DNA of 64,000 nt, taken from CAZJQD01 sp964548165 [NCBI: uncultured bacterium]. Its GTDB lineage: Bacteria; UBA8481. The notes beneath the pieces are model-generated. The model was not told where the DNA came from and did no database searches. It saw only the letters and a list, made by a program, of their open reading frames with translations. Each line of letters begins with the position of its first letter. The first letter of the stretch is position 1. This document shows, piece by piece, positions 35,390 to 44,093 of this stretch. The translations under genes and the position numbers were made by a program. The DNA lies in assembly GCA_964548165.1 (NCBI GenBank), contig CAZJQD010000012.1, forward strand, positions 10,744-74,743, read 5' to 3'.

Positions 35390-36226
35390 ATGGGGTCTAT
35401 CCGGGTGATTGGCGCCATTGCCGGCGACATGGCCGGTTCCACCCGAGAGACCGTGCGTCTCAAGGTCAAGGACTTCCCGCTCTTCACCGCCTTCTCCCTC
35501 TATACCGACGACACCGTGTTGACCATCGCCGTCGCCGACGCGATCCTGGGGGGACAATCCTACGGGGATCGGATCAAGTCCTGGGCGCGGCGGCATCCCT
35601 TTCGCGGCTACGGTCCGCTCTTTACCGCATGGATGCTATCGCCCTTCTCCTCCTCCTATCACAGCTTCGGCAACGGTTCCGCGATGCGCGTGAGCCCCGT
35701 GGGCTTCGCGTTTCAGACGGAGGCCGAGGTGCTGGAGCAGGCCCGGCGGAGCGCGGCGTGCACGCATGACCACCCGGAGGGCATCAAGGGCGCCCAGGCG
35801 GTTGCCCTGGCGATATGGCTCGCGCGCCAGGGCGTGGACAAGCAGGGGATCCGGGACCGCATGAGCGCGCAATTCCACTACGACATGTCGCGCCGCCTCG
35901 AGGATATACGGCCCGACTACAGGTTCGACGCGACCTGCCAGGGCTCGGTGCCGGAGGCCATCCTCGCTTTTCTCGAGTCCACGGACTTCGAGGACGCCAT
36001 CCGCAACGCGATCTCCCTGGGCGGCGACAGCGACACGCAGGCCGCCATCGCGGGTTCGATCGCGGAGGCCTATTACGGATTTCCGCCGGAGGGCATCGTC
36101 GAGCAGGTTCACCGGCGCCTTTCGCGGCCGATGATCGACACGCTGACATCGTTCTACGCGAGGTTCCTGGGCAGGGACCCCTTCGCCCGGGTTCGGCTCG
36201 GCGATGCGGCCGGTCGCGTGCCGTGA
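35390..36226 (+). CDS. ADP-ribosylglycohydrolase (DraG family)
   Basis: 278 residues. Metal-binding and active-site motifs are complete: GAIAGDMAGS (8-17), YTDDTVLT (38-45), GNGSAMRVSPVG, THDHPEGIKGAQA, and GGDSDTQAAIAGSIAEAYYG (211-230). The DraG family removes ADP-ribose from protein side chains (Arg) or small molecules using two Mg or Mn ions. No ADP-ribosyltransferase or nitrogenase gene is nearby, so the substrate is unknown. It is convergent with the class I cyclase gene (9-base gap). Confidence 0.9.
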   Translation: MGSIRVIGAIAGDMAGSTRETVRLKVKDFPLFTAFSLYTDDTVLTIAVADAILGGQSYGDRIKSWARRHPFRGYGPLFTAWMLSPFSSSYHSFGNGSAMRVSPVGFAFQTEAEVLEQARRSAACTHDHPEGIKGAQAVALAIWLARQGVDKQGIRDRMSAQFHYDMSRRLEDIRPDYRFDATCQGSVPEAILAFLESTDFEDAIRNAISLGGDSDTQAAIAGSIAEAYYGFPPEGIVEQVHRRLSRPMIDTLTSFYARFLGRDPFARVRLGDAAGRVP

Positions 36227-36235
36227 TCGTTCGCG

Positions 36236-38791
36236 CTAGGGCGTGTACATCGCCGCCAGCATCGATCCGATCGTCTGCTCCAGCTCGCGCTTGCGTCGCA
36301 CGGCCTCGGGGATGGCAATGTGGGCCTGGATCGCCTGGGGGAAGGTGATGCCGGTCAGGAACGGCGGGTAGTAGCGGTTGGCCTTGCGGGTGGCCTTGAT
36401 GAGCTGGGCGACGACGCCGCACGCGTCCTGGAGGGCGGTGCGCTCGATGATGTGCTCGCCGAAGCGGACGGCGACGAGGCCGCCGTCCATGAGCTTGATG
36501 TGCAGGTCCGTGGTGGTCGGCGAGGGAGCATTGTCGAAGGGGAGGCGCACGAAGACCCAGGGCTCGCGCAGGTCCTTGCGGTAGTCCAGCTGCCAGCACT
36601 CGATCGGCTTGCCCTCGGCGAAACCCAGCGCGTAGCGCAGGACCGATTTCTGCCCGTAATCGGCGTCCGACTTTTCCAGCGTCCATCCATCGCAACGCCC
36701 GGAGGCATCGACGAGCAGGAATCCGACAGCCTCGCCCGCGGTGAACCGAAAGAGGGAGACCGCCGTGCGCGACGAGCGGTTCATGATCTCGCCCAGGAGC
36801 TGCCCGGTCTCGTCCGAGGGAAGGCGGGGGAATTGCCACTGCCCGCCGCGGAATCCGATCTCCAGGAGGACCTGGACCGCGGTCAGGGGAGGAGTGACCG
36901 CGCGGTCGCGGATGAGCATCCACCGCCCGGTGTCGCGGCAGACGGCGGCGGCCGTGCGCGAGCCGCCGGCCGCGACCGTGACGCCCATGGAGAGCTCGAA
37001 GGGATCGGGGCCGGTGACGGCGTCGATGAAGGCCTCCATGCCCTCCTCGGCCGGCGGTTGCATGACGATGACCTGCAGGGCGCTCGTGAGCGCCTGCTCG
37101 CCGCGCCAGCTCTGGTACTCGGTCGTGCCCCAGGTGGTTCGCGTCAGGAGGGTGACGGTGCGGGTCTCGGTCCGGTTCGCCACCGGCTGGCTGAGCACGA
37201 GCGTGTGGCGGACCGGGCGCGCGGGCAGGTCGAGGCTGTTGCCCGCGATGCCGCCGGAGAGGGCGCGCTGGAGGGCGTCCATGAGCTCGTTGGGCCGCCT
37301 TGGCGCCAGGTCGGCCGGGTGGAACCGTACCTCCGTGCGCTCGCGGTTGACGAGGTTGTTCTTGAGGGCGAAGGCGAGGAGGGGAATGGCGTCGGGGCCG
37401 GTCTTGATGGCGTTGAGGTTGTGGTAGTCGGGGCGCCCGGCGAACTTCTGCAGCACCAGCGCCCAGCTCTCCGCGATCGGCGCGTCCGGGTTCTTCACGA
37501 TCGTGATCGCGGACTCGCCCTTGGAGGGGACATCGGCAAAGGTCAGGTTTTCGATCACCGTGCCGGTGCCGCGCCGGAGCGTGATCCGCCTCGTCAGCGA
37601 TCGGAGCTTCACGGGATCGATGCGGCGCTGGCCGATGTACTGGCTGATCTCCTTGAGGGACGCCTGGATGAACCGCGCGATCTGGTCGGAGAAGAGGATG
37701 CGCTCGTTGAAGGGCCAGGTGAAGAAGGTGTCGAAGCGGGCGAGGTCCATGGCCTGGCCGATGCCCTGGAAGCGGGCGCCGATGAGCCGATCCTTGCTGC
37801 GGCGAATGCGCTCGGTCGAGCTCTCCTCGGCGATCGTCTTGAGGTAGAGGACGCTCTTGAGAAACGCGTGCTCCTCGGGCGCGCCGATCTGGTTCAGGTA
37901 TTCCCAGATGTACTCGAGCAGGATCATGTACGGGTCCGGGTGCCCGCCCCGCGCGATCCGCTCCAGGAGAATTTCCGCCGGCCACTTGTCCTCGGGGCAG
38001 GCCGCGAGGCGGCGCAGGAGGGCGATCTTGAGCGAGGACTTGAAGGGCTTCTCGAGGGCCTTCTCCAGTTGCATGAGGCAGGCGGCCAGGTACTGGTCCG
38101 GGGTCAGGTGGGGGATCGGCCCGAAGTCGATGCGCGCGCCCTCGCCGCCGTCGCCCCAGTGCTCGGGTTCCATTCCCGCCACGTGGACGGCGGTCCGGAG
38201 GAACTCCTCCTTCAGGATCGCGCCGAACTCGCCGGCGTTCTCGAGGTCGTAGGAGAAGGTGCCTTTCTGGATCTCGGAGAGGTCATGGATGTAGAAGTGG
38301 ATCTCGAGCCCGGCCTTGTCCCAGGCCCACTTCTCGACGGCGGTCAGCTTTCGCCTCAGCCAGGGGATGTCGCCCGACGGAAAGGCGTTGGGGGCATGGA
38401 TGAGCCAGAAGTCGATGTCCGAGGCCGAGGTGAAGCAGGCGGTCCCGATGGAACCCATGGCGTAGAGCCCGAGGAAGCAGGCGCGGCGCGGGGGCGGGAG
38501 GGTTCCGCGCAGTTCCGGGAAGAACTCGGCGGCATGGTGCGCGGTGTCTACGGCATACTGCGGGCGCGCGAATCCATGGGGCTCATGACCATCTCCGGGC
38601 CCGGGCAGGCTCTTGAGGTTGTAGTGCAGGAGCGAGGGAATGGCGCAAAATACCTTCCACCTCTGCGTCGTCAGGACATCCTGGAGGGCGAGGAGGCGTC
38701 GGCGATTATGCGCCAGGAAGAGCGCGTAACGATCCACGCGGGTATTATCCGGCAGTTTGCGCTCGCTGTCATGCGACTCGTCGGGGTCCAT
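36236..38791 (-). CDS. cyaA: Class I adenylate cyclase
   Basis: 851 residues, the size of enterobacterial CyaA. The N-terminal catalytic domain (about 15-480) carries the nucleotidyltransferase signature YAMGSIGTACFTSASDIDFW, with GS at 113-114 and metal aspartates D125 and D127. The remainder matches the long C-terminal regulatory region of the family only by length and pattern. It makes cAMP from ATP in the cytoplasm. Class I cyclases are best known from gammaproteobacteria, so its presence in this lineage is notable. It sits 1.6 kb from a class III cyclase. Confidence 0.82.
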   Translation of the reverse strand: MDPDESHDSERKLPDNTRVDRYALFLAHNRRRLLALQDVLTTQRWKVFCAIPSLLHYNLKSLPGPGDGHEPHGFARPQYAVDTAHHAAEFFPELRGTLPPPRRACFLGLYAMGSIGTACFTSASDIDFWLIHAPNAFPSGDIPWLRRKLTAVEKWAWDKAGLEIHFYIHDLSEIQKGTFSYDLENAGEFGAILKEEFLRTAVHVAGMEPEHWGDGGEGARIDFGPIPHLTPDQYLAACLMQLEKALEKPFKSSLKIALLRRLAACPEDKWPAEILLERIARGGHPDPYMILLEYIWEYLNQIGAPEEHAFLKSVLYLKTIAEESSTERIRRSKDRLIGARFQGIGQAMDLARFDTFFTWPFNERILFSDQIARFIQASLKEISQYIGQRRIDPVKLRSLTRRITLRRGTGTVIENLTFADVPSKGESAITIVKNPDAPIAESWALVLQKFAGRPDYHNLNAIKTGPDAIPLLAFALKNNLVNRERTEVRFHPADLAPRRPNELMDALQRALSGGIAGNSLDLPARPVRHTLVLSQPVANRTETRTVTLLTRTTWGTTEYQSWRGEQALTSALQVIVMQPPAEEGMEAFIDAVTGPDPFELSMGVTVAAGGSRTAAAVCRDTGRWMLIRDRAVTPPLTAVQVLLEIGFRGGQWQFPRLPSDETGQLLGEIMNRSSRTAVSLFRFTAGEAVGFLLVDASGRCDGWTLEKSDADYGQKSVLRYALGFAEGKPIECWQLDYRKDLREPWVFVRLPFDNAPSPTTTDLHIKLMDGGLVAVRFGEHIIERTALQDACGVVAQLIKATRKANRYYPPFLTGITFPQAIQAHIAIPEAVRRKRELEQTIGSMLAAMYTP

Positions 38792-38859
38792 GCGAGAGGA
38801 AGCGGTGGATCGGAAGCTGACGGTGGGCGAGAATCAGCCGGTCACTCCGTGCTATCGCC

Positions 38860-39699
38860 ATGAAACGTCGCCTGGTCCCCATCGCTCTGTTCGTCGCAGC
38901 GTTTCTCCTGACGCTCGCGCTCTCCCTTCCCTTCGATCTCCTGGCGGCCCGCGTCGTCCTGGCCCGGCTCGCCGAGGCGACCGGTGTCGCGTGGAGCGCC
39001 CAGTCGGTGCAGCTCTCCCTCCTGTCGCTCCCGCCCGCCCTGGAGGCGCGCGACGTCACGGCGACGTCTTCCGACGGCATGACGCTCACGGTTCCCCGCG
39101 CCCGGATCAGGCCGGGATGGGGACTGCTGTTCGGGCGTCGATCCGCCGTGCTGGAGATCGAGCCGGGCGATGGTGTGATCGCTCTCGAGGTCGACCGGGA
39201 CCGCGTGCGGGTCCGGGCACGCGGGCTCAAGCTCGAGCGACTCAAGGCCCTCAGGCTTGTCACGGACTGGAGGTATGCGGGCGACGCGGAGTTGGACGGC
39301 GAGTGGAGGGGGACGACGCTGGCGGCGGCGACCGGGGAGTTCAGCTGGCGCGCCGAGGACCTCCAGGTGGAGGGCGCGCGCCTCCTGGGCATCGATTTCC
39401 CGCCCGCGCGCCTGGGGCGGTCCCAGGGCCGGCTGACCCTGGCCCATGGCGTTCTCGCCGTCGCGGAGGGATCGGCGGAGGGAGGAACGCTGGGCGTCCG
39501 CTTGACCGGCCAGGTGACGCTCTCGAAGAGCTGGCGCGACTCCGTGCTCGCGGTCGTGACGACGCTCACGCCGACGCCGGAGTGGGAGGCGAGTCTGGGT
39601 TCGTCGGCGGGCATGCTCCGCTTCGTCCGCCAGCCGGACGGCACGATGAAGCTGACGACGGCCGGAACCATCGCTCACCCGCAGGTGACGCTGCAGTAG
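38860..39699 (+). CDS. Type II secretion system protein GspN-like
   Basis: 279 residues. N-terminal helix (about 5-27, cytoplasmic start KRR), then a beta-rich region with AKLLARV-type spacing (VRVRARGLKLERLK, GRLTLAHGVLAVAEGSAEGG, LRLTGQVTL). The layout and length are those of GspN/AsmA-like periplasmic proteins. It stands alone here: no other gsp genes within the window except the pilus operon 22 kb away. Divergent from cyaA, convergent with the glycosyltransferase at 39704. Confidence 0.68.
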   Translation: MKRRLVPIALFVAAFLLTLALSLPFDLLAARVVLARLAEATGVAWSAQSVQLSLLSLPPALEARDVTATSSDGMTLTVPRARIRPGWGLLFGRRSAVLEIEPGDGVIALEVDRDRVRVRARGLKLERLKALRLVTDWRYAGDAELDGEWRGTTLAAATGEFSWRAEDLQVEGARLLGIDFPPARLGRSQGRLTLAHGVLAVAEGSAEGGTLGVRLTGQVTLSKSWRDSVLAVVTTLTPTPEWEASLGSSAGMLRFVRQPDGTMKLTTAGTIAHPQVTLQ

Positions 39700-39703
39700 G
39701 CCG

Positions 39704-40429
39704 TCAGCGAGGCTCGCGGAACTCCCTCAGCCGCGCCACCAGCAGTTGAACGAGGAACACGATATTGGCCCGGAACGTGACGAACGTGCCGCGCGACGGG
39801 TTCTTCAGGAATGCCGTCGGGACCTCCGCGATCCGGAATCCGAGGCGACGGGCCTGGATCATGATCTCCGCGTCGATGAACCAGTCATCGGAACGAAGCT
39901 TGAGCCGTTCCAGTGCCTTCCGCGTGAAGGCCTTGGGCTTGGAGTTTGCATCATGCCCATGGATGCCGGGAAAGAGCACGTGGAAGATCACGTTGTAGAC
40001 GGTGGAGACGGCGCGCCGCTGCAGGCCGTCGCCGCGCGTCGTGCGGGTGGTCTTGCAGAGATCCAGGCCATCGGCCACGAGCTTCTCGTAGACATCGATC
40101 ACGGCCTGGCAGGGGACCTGGCTGTCGCCGTCGACGACCGCGACGTGATGTCCGCTGGCCGCGGCAAAACCCGTCCTGATGTCCCAGCCCATGTCGCCTT
40201 CCTTCGGCAACGCGACCACCTTGAGCCGGGGGCTGTTTCGAGCCATGTCGGCAACGATCCCCGGAGTGCGATCCCCCGAACCGGGCCAGAAATTGGCCAC
40301 CAGCACCAGCTCGAAATCGATGTCCCGGGCTTCGAGTCCAGCCGCCATGGCGCCGACGAAGTCCCGGGCCGAATCCTCGGCCCGGTAGCAGAGGACCACC
40401 ACGGAGAGGTCTGGTCGCGACGGGGTCAT
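39704..40429 (-). CDS. Family 2 glycosyltransferase (polyprenyl-phosphate sugar transferase-like)
   Basis: 241 residues. GT-A core with LSVVVLCYRAEDSA at the start, the metal motif VVDGDSQVP (about 97-105, DGD in place of the usual DxD) and DDWFIDAEIMIQARRLGFRI, which resembles the dolichyl-phosphate mannose synthase group. Likely transfers a sugar from a nucleotide to a lipid carrier on the cytoplasmic face. Its start overlaps the end of the GT39-like gene by 4 bases (ATGA), so the two are coupled. Confidence 0.85.
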   Translation of the reverse strand: MTPSRPDLSVVVLCYRAEDSARDFVGAMAAGLEARDIDFELVLVANFWPGSGDRTPGIVADMARNSPRLKVVALPKEGDMGWDIRTGFAAASGHHVAVVDGDSQVPCQAVIDVYEKLVADGLDLCKTTRTTRGDGLQRRAVSTVYNVIFHVLFPGIHGHDANSKPKAFTRKALERLKLRSDDWFIDAEIMIQARRLGFRIAEVPTAFLKNPSRGTFVTFRANIVFLVQLLVARLREFREPR

Positions 40430-41970
40430 CTTGGGGAGGAGGCGGTCCAGGACGTATCGTCCCCTGTTGCTGACCGCACCCTGAGAATCATGAGGTCGTC
40501 CCGGCGACTGATCTCACGCAGCGCCGGCCAGGACGCGGGATCGAAGCTGGAGGAAGGATAGGCTATCAGCGCCAGGCCCGCCGTGTCGCGCGGGCTGCGA
40601 TCGAGCACGCGGTGCCGGTCATAAATTGCGGCCATCGAGGGGCGGTTAGCCGCAGGATAGGCGAGCATGTGAGCGTCGCGATCAGCGTAGATTCGCATGC
40701 CGGATGGGGAACCGTAATGCATGGCCTGCAGGGCGACAACGTGATTCAGGAGGAGCATGCCATCGGCAGGCGGCACCTGGGTCTCGATGGCTCTCTTCCA
40801 TGCCACGTAGGATTCCGTCCTGGCCGTGTTCCAGTTGAACGTGTGCGTCCGGTCCAGCAGGGCCCTGTCTATCCAGAGCGCCAGCAGGATATACAGGATC
40901 AGGCCGAGAGTGCCCGGTTTGCGGGGGAGCGACGCCAGCCCGACGGAGGCGAGAATGATGATCCCCAGAGACGCGGGTTGAAAGGACTTGTAGTTGTAGA
41001 TGGCCCCCAGGGCGTGCTGAAGTATCCAGATGAGCGCGAAGGGGATCACGAGGAAGAACGCCGTGAACCAGACGAGTTGGGACGGTCCGCTCCCGCGTCG
41101 CCGGAAGGCGAGCAGCGATGAGGGTCCGAGCAGGAGGAGGGCCAACCACGCGGCGGGAGCGAGGTCGCGGTGCTCCATGGAGAAGTTACCTATGCTCATG
41201 ATCTTGATGGCGGCGAGCACCTGGCCGGGATCGAGCAGGGCGTAGTAGGCATTCGCCGAGTCCGAGATCGTCGGCAGGGCCGCCATGATCCAGGAGCCAC
41301 CGAGGACGAAGGAGGGGAGAAGGAGGATCGCGAGCCTCTGCATGCGTCGCCATTCACCGGGCCGGATCAGCGCGGGGAGCGCCGACAGGAACCAGAGCGC
41401 CAGCGGAAACGTCATGGCCGCAAGACACGTGGAAGCGACGACCGCGCCGCCACCGCGCTCACGGTCGCGCCAGCGCATCACCGCGAGGATGGCCAGCGCC
41501 AGCGAAAGGACATACAGGCTGTACATCCGGTGCTCGCGGCTGAAGTAGATCAGCAGTGGATGCACGGCCGCCATGGCCGCGGCAAATCGCCCCGCCGTGA
41601 CGCTGACGCCGCGACGCAGGATGGTGTAAAGGACCGGAACGAGGGCGGCGCCCATGAAAGCCGGCAGCGCGCGGAGGCCGAGCTCGGAGGCGATGCCGAG
41701 CCAGGACTGGACGTGACCCATGAGGAAATACACGGGCATGTAGGGGGCCATGAAGCGGGGCGAGACGATCTGGTCGAGCCGGGATGCGGCGAGGAGATGC
41801 GTGTGAAGCTCATCCGCCCAGAGCTCGTACTCACCGAGATTCCAGAAGCGCAGGACCAGGGCGCCGACCACGGCCAGATACAACCAGGGATCGGAGTGCC
41901 ACGATCCCGTTGCTCGGGGCGCCGGGATGCCTTCGCGTGGAGGGCGTGCCTGGTGGCTTCCGGCGGACAT
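40426..41970 (-). CDS. Multi-helix glycosyltransferase (family 39 / ArnT-like)
   Basis: 514 residues with about ten to twelve hydrophobic helices. The first periplasmic loop contains [10 protein letters not shown] (about 49-58), where the conserved acidic pair DE acts in mannosyl- or arabinosyltransferases of the GT-C fold. [15 protein letters not shown] follows, typical of this family. It would transfer a lipid-linked sugar to an acceptor on the outer face of the membrane. Acceptor unknown. It shares overlapping codons with the GT2 gene, which could provide its donor lipid. Confidence 0.83.
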   Translation of the reverse strand: MSAGSHQARPPREGIPAPRATGSWHSDPWLYLAVVGALVLRFWNLGEYELWADELHTHLLAASRLDQIVSPRFMAPYMPVYFLMGHVQSWLGIASELGLRALPAFMGAALVPVLYTILRRGVSVTAGRFAAAMAAVHPLLIYFSREHRMYSLYVLSLALAILAVMRWRDRERGGGAVVASTCLAAMTFPLALWFLSALPALIRPGEWRRMQRLAILLLPSFVLGGSWIMAALPTISDSANAYYALLDPGQVLAAIKIMSIGNFSMEHRDLAPAAWLALLLLGPSSLLAFRRRGSGPSQLVWFTAFFLVIPFALIWILQHALGAIYNYKSFQPASLGIIILASVGLASLPRKPGTLGLILYILLALWIDRALLDRTHTFNWNTARTESYVAWKRAIETQVPPADGMLLLNHVVALQAMHYGSPSGMRIYADRDAHMLAYPAANRPSMAAIYDRHRVLDRSPRDTAGLALIAYPSSSFDPASWPALREISRRDDLMILRVRSATGDDTSWTASSPR

Positions 41971-42043
41971 GCCTCCATCCTACTCTTTTGATGAGATGCG
42001 ACAAGAGCGCGCCCAGCCTCGTGTCCTTCGGTATGGCTCGACG

Positions 42044-42775
42044 ATGCTTTACCGTGATATCGTCGCGTCCGTGCCCCGGCTCTCGATCGTCGTTCCCGTC
42101 TACAATGAGCAAGAGACCATTGCCGCGATCCTGGGGAGGATCGCGGCAGCGGACATGGGCGTCTCCGGCTGGGAGATCGTCCTGGTGGACGATTGTTCGC
42201 GGGACGCCACGGTGGAACGCATCCGGGCGTGGATGGCGGCCAACCCAGGGGTGGTCCTCACTTTCCACGCGTGCGAGGTCAACCGCGGAAAGGGAGCGGC
42301 TGTCCGCGAGGGTATCGCCCGTGCGACAGGCGATATCGTCGTCATCCAGGATGCGGACCTGGAGTATCACCCCAGGGACATCAAGAAGCTGATCGAGCCC
42401 ATCCTGGAGGGGGAGGCCGACGTGGTGTACGGGTCGCGATTCCTGGGAGGCCCCCACCGGGTGCTCTACTTCTGGCACTACCTCGGGAATTGCGTCCTGA
42501 CCACGCTCTCCAACATGTTCTCGAACCTCAACCTCACCGACATGGAGACCTGCTACAAGGCGTTCCGCGCGGACGTCCTCGAGAGGATTACGATCCAGGA
42601 GGATCGCTTCGGATTGGAACCCGAGTTGACGGCGAAGGTGGCCAAGCTCAAGGTCCGCATCTTCGAGGTGCCCATCTCCTATTACGGGCGCACCTACGAG
42701 CAGGGGAAGAAGATCACCTGGAAGGATGGCATCGCCGCCTTGCGTCACATCATCCGCTATAATCTCTTTGACTGA
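42044..42775 (+). CDS. Family 2 glycosyltransferase (DPM1/GtrB-like)
   Basis: 243 residues from the ATG at 42044. Earlier in-frame ATGs (41927, 41996) give N-termini without homology and lie over the divergent gene's promoter. Core features are [14 protein letters not shown], a DxD-type QDADLEYHP (about 98-106), GSRFLGG and [15 protein letters not shown] with [16 protein letters not shown] near the end, all typical of polyprenyl-phosphate glucose or mannose transferases. No membrane helices at the C-terminus, so probably a soluble or peripheral form. Divergent from the GT39-like gene. Confidence 0.85.
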   Translation: MLYRDIVASVPRLSIVVPVYNEQETIAAILGRIAAADMGVSGWEIVLVDDCSRDATVERIRAWMAANPGVVLTFHACEVNRGKGAAVREGIARATGDIVVIQDADLEYHPRDIKKLIEPILEGEADVVYGSRFLGGPHRVLYFWHYLGNCVLTTLSNMFSNLNLTDMETCYKAFRADVLERITIQEDRFGLEPELTAKVAKLKVRIFEVPISYYGRTYEQGKKITWKDGIAALRHIIRYNLFD

Positions 42776-42911
42776 GCGTGCGTGCTTGGGGCCGCGCATT
42801 ATTGTGGCGGCGGGCGGAACCCGGGGAGGAGTTCTCCGTCTCAAGGGGAGTAGTGATGGTGGTGCCGTGCGGCAGGGAGCCGACACGGGAATGTACCCGG
42901 AGGATGACACG

Positions 42912-43856
42912 ATGATGAGGCACTCACTGAGGGGCGCTGCCCTGGCCCTGGTTGCGGTTTCGTACCTGGCGGCCGGTTGCGGCCTTTCCGCTCCTGGCGG
43001 TCATGCGATGGAATCGGGAGACCGTGGCTACGCACTGACACAGGCGAAGGACTTGCCGGGCGAGCCGGAGGCGGCGCCGCAGGCGGCGCCGATGATGGCG
43101 CGGGCAGGGGATGCGACCGCGCCGCCGACCGGCGGGAATGGTCCCCTACCGTCGTCCGAAGCCGTGCGTGGTTCCGCGCAGGCCGCGAGCCGGCGCGTCA
43201 TCATCACCACCGGTTCCGTCTCCGTCGAGGTCTCGTCCTACACCGAGGCCGCCGCTGCCGTGACGAAGGCGGCGACGGAGATGGGGGGGTTCGTAAGCGG
43301 GAGCGAGGCCAACGTGGGCGAGGAGGGCCGGCGATACGGGACGATCTCGTTGCGTGTTCCCGCCGAGCGCTGGAGTGCGCTCCTCGACCAGGTCCGCGGG
43401 CTCGGAAAGGTCCTGCGCGAGTCCTCCAACGGGCTCGATGTCACGGAGGAGTATGTCGACCTCGAGTCGCGGCTTCGCTCGCAGAAGAGGCTCGAGGCGG
43501 AGCTTCTCGAGCTGATGGAGAGCGCGCGGCGCGGGGGCCTCAGGGACCTCCTGGAGATCGAGCGGGAGGTGGCGCGCGTCCGTGGAGAGATCGAGTCGAT
43601 GGAGGGGCGGCGCCGCTACCTGGCCGACCAGGCCGCGCTCTCGACCCTGACCGTGGAGCTCCGCGAGCCCGCCGCGCTGGTGAACGTCGAGCCGGGGGCG
43701 TTCGATCCCGTGTTCGAGGCGCTCGGGGAGTCCGTGACGCTCGTCTCGCGCTCTCTCGGCGCCATCATCGTCTTCGTGGCCGTGCTCTTGCCCTGGCTGG
43801 TCGCCGCCTGGTTGCTCTTTATCCTCGTCCGCTGGTGGTGGCGACGTCGAAAGTAA
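42912..43856 (+). CDS. DUF4349 lipoprotein with C-terminal membrane helix
   Basis: 314 residues from the ATG at 42912, with GGAGG at 42899-42903. Lipobox LAAGC ends the signal peptide (Cys about 21). A Pro/Ala-rich linker precedes the DUF4349 domain (about 95-260), with SVSVEVSSYTEAAAAV, YGTISLRVPAERW, VTEEYVDLESRLRSQKRLE and a coiled-coil segment. A last helix (about 275-305) ends in WWWRRRK. It is probably anchored in the inner membrane and faces the periplasm. Function unknown. Confidence 0.83.
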   Translation: MMRHSLRGAALALVAVSYLAAGCGLSAPGGHAMESGDRGYALTQAKDLPGEPEAAPQAAPMMARAGDATAPPTGGNGPLPSSEAVRGSAQAASRRVIITTGSVSVEVSSYTEAAAAVTKAATEMGGFVSGSEANVGEEGRRYGTISLRVPAERWSALLDQVRGLGKVLRESSNGLDVTEEYVDLESRLRSQKRLEAELLELMESARRGGLRDLLEIEREVARVRGEIESMEGRRRYLADQAALSTLTVELREPAALVNVEPGAFDPVFEALGESVTLVSRSLGAIIVFVAVLLPWLVAAWLLFILVRWWWRRRK

Positions 43857-44093
43857 CATTCGGCGGGCGCCGCAGGTGGCGTTCGGCGCACAGGAGTCAC
43901 GGCGGTCATTGCTTATTCGCGGCGGAGGCTGTAGGATTCAGTAGATTTATTTGTCCTTAGAAATTCGCAGGACCTGACTGGGCCGCGCTCGCGGCCTCCC
44001 ACCTCATCACGCGGCCACGTTCCCGGCCGGCTTCGGATGGCGCCTGCCAGCGCCATCGCCCTGGGCGCCCATCCGCGTAATCGAGGAGTTCTC

